A DNA stretch of 64,000 nucleotides, from NCBI RefSeq assembly GCF_037975245.1, contig NC_092571.1, positions 19,740,917-19,804,916 of the forward strand. Direction: 5' to 3'. Source of the stretch: Apostichopus japonicus (taxonomy: Eukaryota; Echinodermata; Holothuroidea; Aspidochirotida; Stichopodidae). This document shows, one piece after another, positions 15,001 to 30,000 of the stretch; the first letter of the stretch is position 1; each line of letters opens with the position of its first letter. The position numbers and the translations under genes are program-made. The notes beneath the pieces were generated by a model that saw only the letters and a list, made by a program, of their open reading frames with translations, had not been told where the DNA came from and searched no databases.

Positions 15001-18000
15001 GTTGATGAAATGAGAATACCTTGTTCAGTACTTTCTGCAGAAGAGGATGGTGTCTCAGTGGTGATGATTCCTTTGGTACTGGAGGCAACCTCCTGACTTA
15101 TGTTTGTAAAAGGAGATATTGTACCATCAGTAGTGGAATGAAAGGTAGTAGCTGCTGTAGATGACTCTGTAACAGTACTTTCTGTTGCAGTGGAATGTTC
15201 CTGAGTGGTTACTTCTGACCTTGCTGAAATCCCAGTAGAAAACACATCACTAGTTATAACCTCTGATGTTGATTCAGTTGTTTTTTCTTCCAAAGTTACT
15301 ATAGTTGTTGTTGGATTGGTTGATGCATCTGTCTCTATTTCAACTTTGGTGGAACTTCCTTCACTTGTTGATGAAATGAGAGTACCTTGTTCAGTACTTT
15401 CTGCAGAAGAGGATGGTGTCTCAGTGGTGATGATTCCTTTGGTATTGGAGGCAACCTCCTGACTTATGTTTGTAAAAGGAGATATTGTACCATCAGTAGT
15501 GGAATGAAAGGTAGTAGCTGCTGTAGATGACTCTGTAACAGTACTTTCTGTTGCAGTGGAATGTTCCTGAGTGGTTACTTCTGAACTTGCTGAAATCCCA
15601 GTAGAAAACACATCACTAGTTATAACCTCTGATGTTGATTCAGGTGTTGTTTCTTCCAAAGTTACTACAGTTGTTGTTGGTATGGTTGATGCATCTGTCT
15701 CTATTTCCACTTTGGTGGAACTTCCTTCACTTGTTGATGAAATGAGAGTACCTTGTTCAGTACTTTCTGCAGAAGAGGATGGTGTCTCAGTGGTGATGAT
15801 TCTTTTCATACTGGAGGCAACCTCCTGACTTATGTTTGTAAAAGGAGATATTGTACCATCAGTAGTGGAATGAAAGGTAGTAGCTGCTGTAGATGACTCT
15901 GTAACAGTACTTTCTGTTGCAGTGGAATGTTCCTGAGTGGTTACTTCTGAACTTGCTGAAATCCCAGTAGAAAACACATCACTAGTTATAACCTCTGATG
16001 TTGATTCAGTTGTTTTTTCTTCCAAAGTTACTATAGTTGTTGTTGGATTGGTTGATGCATCTGTCTCTATTTCAACTTTGGTGGAACTTCCTTCACTTGT
16101 TGATGAAATGAGAATACCTTGTTCAGTACTTTCTGCAGAAGAGGATGGTGTCTCAGTGGTGATGATTCCTTTGGTACTGGAGGCAACCTCCTGACTTATG
16201 TTTGTAAAAGGAGATATTGTACCATCAGTAGTGGAATGAAAGGTAGTAGCTGCTGTAGATGACTCTGTAACAGTACTTTCTGTTGCAGTGGAATGTTCCT
16301 GAGTGGTTACTTCTGACCTTGCTGAAATCCCAGTAGAAAACACATCACTAGTTATAACCTCTGATGTTGATTCAGTTGTTTTTTCTTCCAAAGTTACTAT
16401 AGTTGTTGTTGGATTGGTTGATGCATCTGTCTCTATTTCAACTTTGGTGGAACTTCCTTCACTTGTTGATGAAATGAGAGTACCTTGTTCAGTACTTTCT
16501 GCAGAAGAGGATGGTGTCTCAGTGGTGATGATTCCTTTGGTATTGGAGGCAACCTCCTGACTTATGTTTGTAAAAGGAGATATTGTACCATCAGTAGTGG
16601 AATGAAAGGTAGTAGCTGCTGTAGATGACTCTGTAACAGTACTTTCTGTTGCAGTGGAATGTTCCTGAGTGGTTACTTCTGAACTTGCTGAAATCCCAGT
16701 AGAAAACACATCACTAGTTATAACCTCTGATGTTGATTCAGGTGTTGTTTCTTCCAAAGTTACTACAGTTGTTGTTGGTATGGTTGATGCATCTGTCTCT
16801 ATTTCCACTTTGGTGGAACTTCCTTCACTTGTTGATGAAATGAGAGTACCTTGTTCAGTACTTTCTGCAGAAGAGGATGGTGTCTCAGTGGTGATGATTC
16901 TTTTCATACTGGAGGCAACCTCCTGACTTATGTTTGTAAAAGGAGATATTGTACCATCAGTAGTGGAATGAAAGGTAGTAGCTGCTGTAGATGACTCTGT
17001 AACAGTACTTTCTGTTGCAGTGGAATGTTCCTGAGTGGTTACTTCTGAACTTGCTGAAATCCCAGTAGAAAACACATCACTAGTTATAACCTCTGATGTT
17101 GATTCAGTTGTTTTTTCTTCCAAAGTTACTATAGTTGTTGTTGGATTGGTTGATGCATCTGTCTCTATTTCCACTTTGGTGGAACTTCCTTCACTTGTTG
17201 ATGAAATGAGAATACCTTGTTCAGTACTTTCTGCAGAAGAGGATGGTGTCTCAGTGGTGATGATTCCTTTGGTACTGGAGGCAACCTCCTGACTTATGTT
17301 TGTAAAAGGAGATATTGTACCATCAGTAGTGGAATGAAAGGTAGTAGCTGCTGTAGATGACTCTGTAACAGTACTTTCTGTTGCAGTGGAATGTTCCTGA
17401 GTGCTTACTTCTGAACTTGCTGAAATCCCAGTAGAAAACACATCACTAGTTATAACCTCTGATGTTGATTCAGTTGTTTTTTCTTCCAAAGTTACTATAG
17501 TTGTTGTTGGATTGGTTGATGCATCTGTCTCTATTTCAACTTTGGGGGAACTTCCTTCACTTGTTGATGAAATGAGAATACCTTGTTCAGTACTTTCTGC
17601 AGAAGAGGATGGTGTCTCAGTGGTGATGATTCCTTTGGTACTGGAGGCAACCTCCTGACTTATGTTTGTAAAAGGAGATATTGTACCATCAGTAGTGGAA
17701 TGAAAGGTAGTAGCTGCTGTAGATGACTCTGTAACAGTACTTTCTGTTGCAGTGGAATGTTCCTGAGTGCTTACTTCTGAACTTGCTGAAATCCCAGTAG
17801 AAAACACATCACTAGTTATAACCTCTGATGTTGATTCAGTTGTTTTTTCTTCCAAAGTTACTATAGTTGTTGTTGGATTGGTTGATGCAACTGTCTCTAT
17901 TTCAACTTTGGGGGAACTTCCTTCACTTGTTGATGAAATGAGAATACCTTGTTCAGTACTTTCTGCAGAAGAGGATGGTGTCTCAGTGGTGATGATTCCT

Positions 18001-21000
18001 TTGGTACTGGAGGCAACCTCCTGACGTATGTTTGTAAAAGGAGATATTGTACCATCAGTAGTGGAATGAAAGGTAGTAGCTGCTGTAGATGACTCTGTAA
18101 CAGTACTTTCTGTTGCAGTGGAATGTTCCTGAGTGGTTACTTCTGAACTTGCTGAAATCCCAGTAGAAAACACATCACTAGTTATAACCTCTGATGTTGA
18201 TTCAGGTGTTGTTTCTTCCAAAGTTACTACAGTTGTTGTTGGTATGGTTGATGCATCTGTCTCTATTTCAACCTTGGTGGAACTTCCTTCACTTGTTGAT
18301 GAAATGAGAGTACCTTGTTCAGTACTTTCTGCAGAAGAGGATGGTGTCTCAGTGGTGATGATTCTTTTCATACTGGAGGCAACCTCCTGACTTATGTTTG
18401 TAAAAGGAGATATTGTACCATCAGTAGTGGAATGAAAGGTAGTAGCTGCTGTAGATGACTCTGTAACAGTACTTTCTGTTGCAGTGGAATGTTCCTGAGT
18501 GGTTACTTCTGAACTTGCTGAAATCCCAGTAGAAAACACATCACTAGTTATAACCTCTGATGTTGATTCAGTTGTTTTTTCTTCCAAAGTTACTATAGTT
18601 GTTGTTGGATTGGTTGATGCATCTGTCTCTATTTCAACTTTGGTGGAACTTCCTTCACTTGTTGATGAAATGAGAATACCTTGTTCAGTACTTTCTGCAG
18701 AAGAGGATGGTGTCTCAGTGGTGATGATTCCTTTGGTACTGGAGGCAACCTCCTGACTTATGTCTGTAAAAGGAGATATTGTACCATCAGTAGTGGAATG
18801 AAAGGTAGTAGCTGCTGTAGATGACTCTGTAACAGTACTTTCTGTTGCAGTGGAATGTTCCTGAGTGCTTACTTCTGAACTTGCTGAAATCCCAGTAGAA
18901 AACACATCACTAGTTATAACCTCTGATGTTGATTCAGTTGTTTTTTCTTCCAAAGTTACTATAGTTGTTGTTGGATTGGTTGATGCATCTGTCTCTATTT
19001 CAACTTTGGGGGAACTTCCTTCACTTGTTGATGAAATGAGAATACCTTGTTCAGTACTTTCTGCAGAAGAGGATGGTGTCTCAGTGGTGATGATTCTTTT
19101 CATACTGGAGGCAACCTCCTGACTTATGTTTGTAAAAGGAGATATTGTACCATCAGTAGTGGAATGAAAGGTAGTAGCTGCTGTAGATGACTCTGTAACA
19201 GTACTTTCTGTTGCAGTGGAATGTTCCTGAGTGGTTACTTCTGAACTTGCTGAAATCCCAGTAGAAAACACATCACTAGTTATAACCTCTGATGTTGATT
19301 CAGTTGTTTTTTCTTCCAAAGTTACTATAGTTGTTGTTGGATTGGTTGATGCATCTGTCTCTATTTCAACTTTGGTGGAACTTCCTTCACTTGTTGATGA
19401 AATGAGAATACCTTGTTCAGTACTTTCTGCAGAAGAGGATGGTGTCTCAGTGGTGATGATTCCTTTGGTACTGGAGGCAACCTCCTGACTTATGTCTGTA
19501 AAAGGAGATATTGTACCATCAGTAGTGGAATGAAAGGTAGTAGCTGCTGTAGATGACTCTGTAACAGTACTTTCTGTTGCAGTGGAATGTTCCCGAGTGG
19601 TTACTTCTGAACTTGCTGAAATCCCAGTAGAAAACACATCACTAGTTATAACCTCTGATGTTGATTCAGTTGTTTTTTCTTCCAAAGTTACTATAGTTGT
19701 TGTTGGATTGGTTGATGCATCTGTCTCTATTTCAACTTTGGTGGAACTTCCTTCACTTGTTGATGAAATGAGAATACCTTGTTCAGTACTTTCTGCAGAA
19801 GAGGATGGTGTCTCAGTGGTGATGATTCCTTTGGTACTGGAGGCAACCTCCTGACTTATCTTTGTAAAAGGAGATATTGTACCATCAGTAGTGGAATGAA
19901 AGGTAGTAGCTGCTGTAGATGACTCTGTAACAGTACTTTCTGTTGCAGTGGAATGTTCCTGAGTGGTTACTTCTGAACTTGCTGAAATCCCAGTAGAAAA
20001 CACATCACTAGTTATAACCTCTGATGTTGATTCAGGTGTTGTTTCTTCCAAAGTTACTACAGTTGTTGTTGGTATGGTTGATGCATCTGTCTCTATTTCA
20101 ACCTTGGTGGAACTTCCTTCACTTGTTGATGAAATGAGAGTACCTTGTTCAGTACTTTCTGCAGAAGAGGATGGTGTCTCAGTGGTGATGATTCTTTTCA
20201 TACTGGAGGCAACCTCCTGACTTATGTTTGTAAAAGGAGATATTGTACCATCAGTAGTGGAATGAAAGGTAGTAGCTGCTGTAGATGACTCTGTAACAGT
20301 ACTTTCTGTTGCAGTGGAATGTTCCTGAGTGGTTACTTCTGAACTTGCTGAAATCCCAGTAGAAAACACATCACTAGTTATAACCTCTGATGTTGATTCA
20401 GTTGTTTTTTCTTCCAAAGTTACTATAGTTGTTGTTGGATTGGTTGATGCATCTGTCTCTATTTCAACTTTGGTGGAACTTCCTTCACTTGTTGATGAAA
20501 TGAGAATACCTTGTTCAGTACTTTCTGCAGAAGAGGATGGTGTCTCAGTGGTGATGATTCCTTTGGTACTGGAGGCAACCTCCTGACTTATCTTTGTAAA
20601 AGGAGATATTGTACCATCAGTAGTGGAATGAAAGGTAGTAGCTGCTGTAGATGACTCTGTAACAGTACTTTCTGTTGCAGTGGAATGTTCCTGAGTGGTT
20701 ACTTCTGAACTTGCTGAAATCCCAGTAGAAAACACATCACTAGTTATAACCTCTGATGTTGATTCAGTTGTTTTTTCTTCCAAAGTTACTATAGTTGTTG
20801 TTGGATTGGTTGATGCATCTGTCTCTATTTCAACTTTGGTGGAACTTCCTTCACTTGTTGATGAAATGAGAGTACCTTGTTCAGTACTTTCTGCAGAAGA
20901 GGATGGTGTCTCAGTGGTGATGATTCCTTTGGTATTGGAGGCAACCTCCTGACTTATGTTTGTAAAAGGAGATATTGTACCATCAGTAGTGGAATGAAAG

Positions 21001-24000
21001 GTAGTAGCTGCTGTAGATGACTCTGTAACAGTACTTTCTGTTGCAGTGGAATGTTCCTGAGTGCTTACTTCTGAACTTGCTGAAATCCCAGTAGAAAACA
21101 CATCACTAGTTATAACCTCTGATGTTGATTCAGGTGTTGTTTCTTCCAAAGTTACTACAGTTGTTGTTGGATTGGTTGATGCATCTGTCTCTATTTCAAC
21201 CTTGGTGGAACTTCCTTCACTTGTTGATGAAATGAGAGTACCTTGTTCAGTACTTTCTGCAGAAGAGGATGGTGTCTCAGTGGTGATGATCATTTTCATA
21301 CTGGAGGCAACCTCCTGACTTATGTTTGTAAAAGGAGATATTGTACCATCAGTAGTGGAATGAAAGGTAGTAGCTGCTGTAGATGACTCTGTAACAGTAC
21401 TTTCTGTTGCAGTGGAATGTTCCTGAGTGGTTACTTCTGAACTTGCTGAAATCCCAGTAGAAAACACATCACTAGTTATAACCTCTGATGTTGATTCAGT
21501 TGTTTTTTCTTCCAAAGTTACTATAGTTGTTGTTGGATTGGTTGATGCATCTGTCTCTATTTCAACTTTGGTGGAACTTCCTTCACTTGTTGATGAAATG
21601 AGAATACCTTGTTCAGTACTTTCTGCAGAAGAGGATGGTGTCTCAGTGGTGATGATTCCTTTGGTACTGGAGGCAACCTCCTGACTTATGTTTGTAAAAG
21701 GAGATATTGTACCATCAGTAGTGGAATGAAAGGTAGTAGCTGCTGTAGATGACTCTGTAACAGTACTTTCTGTTGCAGTGGAATGTTCCTGAGTGGTTAC
21801 TTCTGAACTTGCTGAAATCCCAGTAGAAAACACATCACTAGTTATAACCTCTGATGTTGATTCAGTTGTTTTTTCTTCCAAAGTTACTATAGTTGTTGTT
21901 GGATTGGTTGATGCATCTGTCTCTATTTCAACTTTGGTGGAACTTCCTTCACTTGTTGATGAAATGAGAATACCTTGTTCAGTACTTTCTGCAGAAGAGG
22001 ATGGTGTCTCAGTGGTGATGATTCCTTTGGTACTGGAGGCAACCTCCTGACTTATGTTTGTAAAAGGAGATATTGTACCATCAGTAGTGGAATGAAAGGT
22101 AGTAGCTGCTGTAGATGACTCTGTAACAGTACTTTCTGTTGCAGTGGAATGTTCCTGAGTGGTTACTTCTGAACTTGCTGAAATCCCAGTAGAAAACACA
22201 TCACTAGTTATAACCTCTGATGTTGATTCAGTTGTTTTTTCTTCCAAAGTTACTATAGTTGTTGTTGGATTGGTTGATGCATCTGTCTCTATTTCAACTT
22301 TGGTGGAACTTCCTTCACTTGTTGATGAAATGAGAATACCTTGTTCAGTACTTTCTGCAGAAGAGGATGGTGTCTCAGTGGTGATGATTCCTTTGGTACT
22401 GGAGGCAACCTCCTGACTTATGTTTGTAAAAGGAGATATTGTACCATCAGTAGTGGAATGAAAGGTAGTAGCTGCTGTAGATGACTCTGTAACAGTACTT
22501 TCTGTTGCAGTGGAATGTTCCTGAGTGCTTACTTCTGAACTTGCTGAAATCCCAGTAGAAAACACATCACTAGTTATAACCTCTGATGTTGATTCAGGTG
22601 TTGTTTCTTCCAAAGTTACTATAGTTGTTGTTGGATTGGTTGATGCATCTGTCTCTATTTCAACTTTGGTGGAACTTCCTTCACTTGTTGATGAAATGAG
22701 AATACCTTGTTCAGTACTTTCTGCAGAAGAAGATGGTGTCTCAGTGGTGATGATTCCTTTGGTATTGGAGGCAACCTCCTGACTTATGTTTGTAAAAGGA
22801 GATATTGTACCATCAGTAGTGGAATGAAAGGTAGTAGCTGCTGTAGATGACTCTGTAACAGTACTTTCTGTTGCAGTGGAATGTTCCTGAGTGGTTACTT
22901 CTGAACTTGCTGAAATCCCAGTAGAAAACACATCACTAGTTATAACCTCTGATGTTGATTCAGTTGTTTTTTCTTCCAAAGTTACTATAGTTGTTGTTGG
23001 ATTGGTTGATGCATCTGTCTCTATTTCAACTTTGGTGGAACTTCCTTGACTTGTTAATGAAATGAGAATACCTTGTTCAGTACTTTCTGCAGAAGAGGAT
23101 GGTGTCTCAGTGGTGATGATTCCTTTGGTATTGGAGGCAACCTCCTGACTTATGTTTGTAAAAGGAGATATTGTACCATCAGTAGTGGAATGAAAGGTAG
23201 TAGCTGCTGTAGATGACTCTGTAACAGTACTTTCTGTTGCAGTGGAATGTTCCTGAGTGGTTACTTCTGAACTTGCTGAAATCCCAGTAGAAAACACATC
23301 ACTAGTTATAACCTCTGATGTTGATTCAGGTGTTGTTTCTTCCAAAGTTACTACAGTTGTTGTTGGTATGGTTGATGCATCTGTCTCTATTTCAACCTTG
23401 GTGGAACTTCCTTCACTTGTTGATGAAATGAGAGTACCTTGTTCAGTACTTTCTGCAGAAGAGGATGGTGTCTCAGTGGTGATGATTCTTTTCATACTGG
23501 AGGCAACCTCCTGACTTATGTTTGTAAAAGGAGATATTGTACCATCAGTAGTGGAATGAAAGGTAGTAGCTGCTGTAGATGACTCTGTAACAGTACTTTC
23601 TGTTGCAGTGGAATGTTCCTGAGTGGTTACTTCTGAACTTGCTGAAATCCCAGTAGAAAACACATCACTAGTTATAACCTCTGATGTTGATTCAGTTGTT
23701 TTTTCTTCCAAAGTTACTACAGTTGTTGTTGGATTGGTTGATGCATCTGTCTCTATTTCAACTTTGGTGGAACTTCCTTCACTTGTTGATGAAATGAGAA
23801 TACCTTGTTCAGTACTTTCTGCAGAAGAGGATGGTGTCTCAGTGGTGATGATTCCTTTGGTACTGGAGGCAACCTCCTGACTTATGTTTGTAAAAGGAGA
23901 TATTGTACCATCAGTAGTGGAATGAAAGGTAGTAGCTGCTGTAGATGACTCTGTAACAGTACTTTCTGTTGCAGTGGAATGTTCCTGAGTGGATACTTCT

Positions 24001-27000
24001 GAACTTGCTGAAATCCCAGTAGAAAACACATCACTAGTTATAACCTCTGATGTTGATTCAGTTGTTTTTTCTTCCAAAGTTACTATAGTTGTTGTTGGAT
24101 TGGTTGATGCATCTGTCTCTATTTCAACTTTGGTGGAACTTCCTTGACTTGTTGATGAAATGAGAATACCTTGTTCAGTACTTTCTGCAGAAGAGGATGG
24201 TGTCTCAGTGGTGATGATTCCTTTGGTACTGGAGGCAACCTCCTGACTTATGTTTGTAAAAGGAGATATTGTACCATCAGTAGTGGAATGAAAGGTAGTA
24301 GCTGCTGTAGATGACTCTGTAACAGTACTTTCTGTTGCAGTGGAATGTTCCTGAGTGGTTACTTCTGAACTTGCTGAAATCCCAGTAGAAAACACATCAC
24401 TAGTTATAACCTCTGATGTTGATTCAGTTGTTTTTTCTTCCAAAGTTACTACAGTTGTTGTTGGATTGGTTGATGCATCTGTCTCTATTTCAACTTTGGT
24501 GGAACTTCCTTGACTTGTTGATGAAATGAGAATACCTTGTTCAGTACTTTCTGCAGAAGAGGATGGTGTCTCAGTGGTGATGATTCCTTTGGTACTGGAG
24601 GCAACCTCCTGACTTATGTTTGTAAAAGGAGATATTGTACCATCAGTAGTGGAATGAAAGGTAGTAGCTGCTGTAGATGACTCTGTAACAGTACTTTCTG
24701 TTGCAGTGGAATGTTCCTGAGTGGATACTTCTGAACTTGCTGAAATCCCAGTAGAAAACACATCACTAGTTATAACCTCTGATGTTGATTCAGTTGTTTT
24801 TTCTTCCAAAGTTACTATAGTTGTTGTTGGATTGGTTGATGCATCTGTCTCTATTTCAACTTTGGTGGAACTTCCTTGACTTGTTGATGAAATGAGAATA
24901 CCTTGTTCAGTACTTTCTGCAGAAGAGGATGGTGTCTCAGTGGTGATGATTCCTTTGGTACTGGAGGCAACCTCCTGACTTATGTTTGTAAAAGGAGATA
25001 TTGTACCATCAGTAGTGGAATGAAAGGTAGTAGCTGCTGTAGATGACTCTGTAACAGTACTTTCTGTTGCAGTGGAATGTTCCTGAGTGGTTACTTCTGA
25101 ACTTGCTGAAATCCCAGTAGAAAACACATCACTAGTTATAACCTCTGATGTTGATTCAGTTGTTTTTTCTTCCAAAGTTACTACAGTTGTTGTTGGATTG
25201 GTTGATGCATCTGTCTCTATTTCAACTTTGGTGGAACTTCCTTCACTTGTTGATGAAATGAGAATACCTTGTTCAGTACTTTCTGCAGAAGAGGATGGTG
25301 TCTCAGTGGTGATGATTCCTTTGGTACTGGAGGCAACCTCCTGACTTATGTTTGTAAAAGGAGATATTGTACCATCAGTAGTGGAATGAAAGGTAGTAGC
25401 TGCTGTAGATGACTCTGTAACAGTACTTTCTGTTTCAGTGGAATGTTCCTGAGTGGATACTTCTGAACTTGCTGAAATCCCAGTAGAAAACACATCACTA
25501 GTTATAACCTCTGATGTTGATTCAGTTGTTTTTTCTTCCAAAGTTACTATAGTTGTTGTTGGATTGGTTGATGCATCTGTCTCTATTTCAACTTTGGTGG
25601 AACTTCCTTCACTTGTTGATGAAATGAGAGTACCTTGTTCAGTACTTTCTGCAGAAGAGGATGGTGTCTCAGTGGTGATGATTCTTTTCATACTGGAGGC
25701 AACCTCCTGACTTATGTTTGTAAAAGGAGATATTGTACCATCAGTAGTGGAATGAAAGGTAGTAGCTGCTGTAGATGACTCTGTAACAGTACTTTCTGTT
25801 GCAGTGGAATGTTCCTGAGTGGTTACTTCTGAACTTGCTGAAATCCCAGTAGAAAACACATCACTAGTTATAACCTCTGATGTTGATTCAGTTGTTTTTT
25901 CTTCCAAAGTTACTACAGTTGTTGTTGGATTGGTTGATGCATCTGTCTCTATTTCAACTTTGGTGGAACTTCCTTCACTTGTTGATGAAATGAGAATACC
26001 TTGTTCAGTACTTTCTGCAGAAGAGGATGGTGTCTCAGTGGTGATGATTCCTTTGGTACTGGAGGCAACCTCCTGACTTATGTTTGTAAAAGGAGATATT
26101 GTACCATCAGTAGTGGAATGAAAGGTAGTAGCTGCTGTAGATGACTCTGTAACAGTACTTTCTGTTGCAGTGGAATGTTCCTGAGTGGATACTTCTGAAC
26201 TTGCTGAAATCCCAGTAGAAAACACATCACTAGTTATAACCTCTGATGTTGATTCAGTTGTTTTTTCTTCCAAAGTTACTATAGTTGTTGTTGGATTGGT
26301 TGATGCATCTGTCTCTATTTCAACTTTGGTGGAACTTCCTTGACTTGTTGATGAAATGAGAATACCTTGTTCAGTACTTTCTGCAGAAGAGGATGGTGTC
26401 TCAGTGGTGATGATTCCTTTGGTACTGGAGGCAACCTCCTGACTTATGTTTGTAAAAGGAGATATTGTACCATCAGTAGTGGAATGAAAGGTAGTAGCTG
26501 CTGTAGATGACTCTGTAACAGTACTTTCTGTTGCAGTGGAATGTTCCTGAGTGGTTACTTCTGAACTTGCTGAAATCCCAGTAGAAAACACATCACTAGT
26601 TATAACCTCTGATGTTGATTCAGTTGTTTTTTCTTCCAAAGTTACTACAGTTGTTGTTGGATTGGTTGATGCATCTGTCTCTATTTCAACTTTGGTGGAA
26701 CTTCCTTGACTTGTTGATGAAATGAGAATACCTTGTTCAGTACTTTCTGCAGAAGAGGATGGTGTCTCAGTGGTGATGATTCCTTTGGTACTGGAGGCAA
26801 CCTCCTGACTTATGTTTGTAAAAGGAGATATTGTACCATCAGTAGTGGAATGAAAGGTAGTAGCTGCTGTAGATGACTCTGTAACAGTACTTTCTGTTGC
26901 AGTGGAATGTTCCTGAGTGGATACTTCTGAACTTGCTGAAATCCCAGTAGAAAACACATCACTAGTTATAACCTCTGATGTTGATTCAGTTGTTTTTTCT

Positions 27001-30000
27001 TCCAAAGTTACTATAGTTGTTGTTGGATTGGTTGATGCATCTGTCTCTATTTCAACTTTGGTGGAACTTCCTTGACTTGTTGATGAAATGAGAATACCTT
27101 GTTCAGTACTTTCTGCAGAAGAGGATGGTGTCTCAGTGGTGATGATTCCTTTGGTACTGGAGGCAACCTCCTGACTTATGTTTGTAAAAGGAGATATTGT
27201 ACCATCAGTAGTGGAATGAAAGGTAGTAGATGCTGTAGATGACTCTGTAACAGTACTTTCTGTTGCAGTGGAATGTTCCTGAGTGGTTACTTCTGAACTT
27301 GCTGAAATCCCAGTAGAAAACACATCACTAGTTATAACCTCTGATGTTGATTCAGTTGTTTTTTCTTCCAAAGTTACTACAGTTGTTGTTGGATTGGTTG
27401 ATGCATCTGTCTCTATTTCAACTTTGGTGGAACTTCCTTGACTTGTTGATGAAATGAGAATACCTTGTTCAGTACTTTCTGCAGAAGAGGATGGTGTCTC
27501 AGTGGTGATGATTCCTTTGGTACTGGAGGCAACCTCCTGACTTATGTTTGTAAAAGGAGATATTGTACCATCAGTAGTGGAATGAAAGGTAGTAGCTGCT
27601 GTAGATGACTCTGTAACAGTACTTTCTGTTGCAGTGGAATGTTCCTGAGTGGATACTTCTGAACTTGCTGAAATCCCAGTAGAAAACACATCACTAGTTA
27701 TAACCTCTGATGTTGATTCAGTTGTTTTTTCTTCCAAAGTTACTATAGTTGTTGTTGGATTGGTTGATGCATCTGTCTCTATTTCAACTTTGGTGGAACT
27801 TCCTTGACTTGTTGATGAAATGAGAATACCTTGTTCAGTACTTTCTGCAGAAGAGGATGGTGTCTCAGTGGTGATGATTCCTTTGGTACTGGAGGCAACC
27901 TCCTGACTTATGTTTGTAAAAGGAGATATTGTACCATCAGTAGTGGAATGAAAGGTAGTAGCTGCTGTAGATGACTCTGTAACAGTACTTTCTGTTGCAG
28001 TGGAATGTTCCTGAGTGGTTACTTCTGAACTTGCTGAAATCCCAGTAGAAAACACATCACTAGTTATAACCTCTGATGTTGATTCAGTTGTTTTTTCTTC
28101 CAAAGTTACTACAGTTGTTGTTGGATTGGTTGATGCATCTGTCTCTATTTCAACTTTGGTGGAACTTCCTTGACTTGTTGATGAAATGAGAATACCTTGT
28201 TCAGTACTTTCTGCAGAAGAGGATGGTGTCTCAGTGGTGATGATTCCTTTGGTACTGGAGGCAACCTCCTGACTTATGTTTGTAAAAGGAGATATTGTAC
28301 CATCAGTAGTGGAATGAAAGGTAGTAGCTGCTGTAGATGACTCTGTAACAGTACTTTCTGTTGCAGTGGAATGTTCCTGAGTGGATACTTCTGAACTTGC
28401 TGAAATCCCAGTAGAAAACACATCACTAGTTATAACCTCTGATGTTGATTCAGTTGTTTTTTCTTCCAAAGTTACTATAGTTGTTGTTGGATTGGTTGAT
28501 GCATCTGTCTCTATTTCAACTTTGGTGGAACTTCCTTGACTTGTTGATGAAATGAGAATACCTTGTTCAGTACTTTCTGCAGAAGAGGATGGTGTCTCAG
28601 TGGTGATGATTCCTTTGGTACTGGAGGCAACCTCCTGACTTATGTTTGTAAAAGGAGATATTGTACCATCAGTAGTGGAATGAAAGGTAGTAGCTGCTGT
28701 AGATGACTCTGTAACAGTACTTTCTGTTGCAGTGGAATGTTCCTGAGTGGATACTTCTGAACTTGCTGAAATCCCAGTAGAAAACACATCACTAGTTATA
28801 ACCTCTGATGTTGATTCAGTTGTTTTTTCTTCCAAAGTTACTATAGTTGTTGTTGGATTGGTTGATGCATCTGTCTCTATTTCAACTTTGGTGGAACTTC
28901 CTTGACTTGTTGATGAAATGAGAATACCTTGTTCAGTACTTTCTGCAGAAGAGGATGGTGTCTCAGTGGTGATGATTCCTTTGGTACTGGAGGCAACCTC
29001 CTGACTTATGTTTGTAAAAGGAGATATTGTACCATCAGTAGTGGAATGAAAGGTAGTAGCTGCTGTAGATGACTCTGTAACAGTACTTTCTGTTGCAGTG
29101 GAATGTTCCTGAGTGGTTACTTCTGAACTTGCTGAAATCCCAGTAGAAAACACATCACTAGTTATAACCTCTGATGTTGATTCAGTTGTTTTTTCTTCCA
29201 AAGTTACTACAGTTGTTGTTGGATTGGTTGATGCATCTGTCTCTATTTCAACTTTGGTGGAACTTCCTTGACTTGTTGATGAAATGAGAATACCTTGTTC
29301 AGTACTTTCTGCAGAAGAGGATGGTGTCTCAGTGGTGATGATTCCTTTGGTACTGGAGGCAACCTCCTGACTTATGTTTGTAAAAGGAGATATTGTACCA
29401 TCAGTAGTGGAATGAAAGGTAGTAGCTGCTGTAGATGACTCTGTAACAGTACTTTCTGTTGCAGTGGAATGTTCCTGAGTGGATACTTCTGAACTTGCTG
29501 AAATCCCAGTAGAAAACACATCACTAGTTATAACCTCTGATGTTGATTCAGTTGTTTTTTCTTCCAAAGTTACTATAGTTGTTGTTGGATTGGTTGATGC
29601 ATCTGTCTCTATTTCAACTTTGGTGGAACTTCCTTGACTTGTTGATGAAATGAGAATACCTTGTTCAGTACTTTCTGCAGAAGAGGATGGTGTCTCAGTG
29701 GTGATGATTCCTTTGGTACTGGAGGCAACCTCCTGACTTATGTTTGTAAAAGGAGATATTGTACCATCAGTAGTGGAATGAAAGGTAGTAGCTGCTGTAG
29801 ATGACTCTGTAACAGTACTTTCTGTTGCAGTGGAATGTTCCTGAGTGGTTACTTCTGAACTTGCTGAAATCCCAGTAGAAAACACATCACTAGTTATAAC
29901 CTCTGATGTTGATTCAGTTGTTTTTTCTTCCAAAGTTACTACAGTTGTTGTTGGATTGGTTGATGCATCTGTCTCTATTTCAACTTTGGTGGAACTTCCT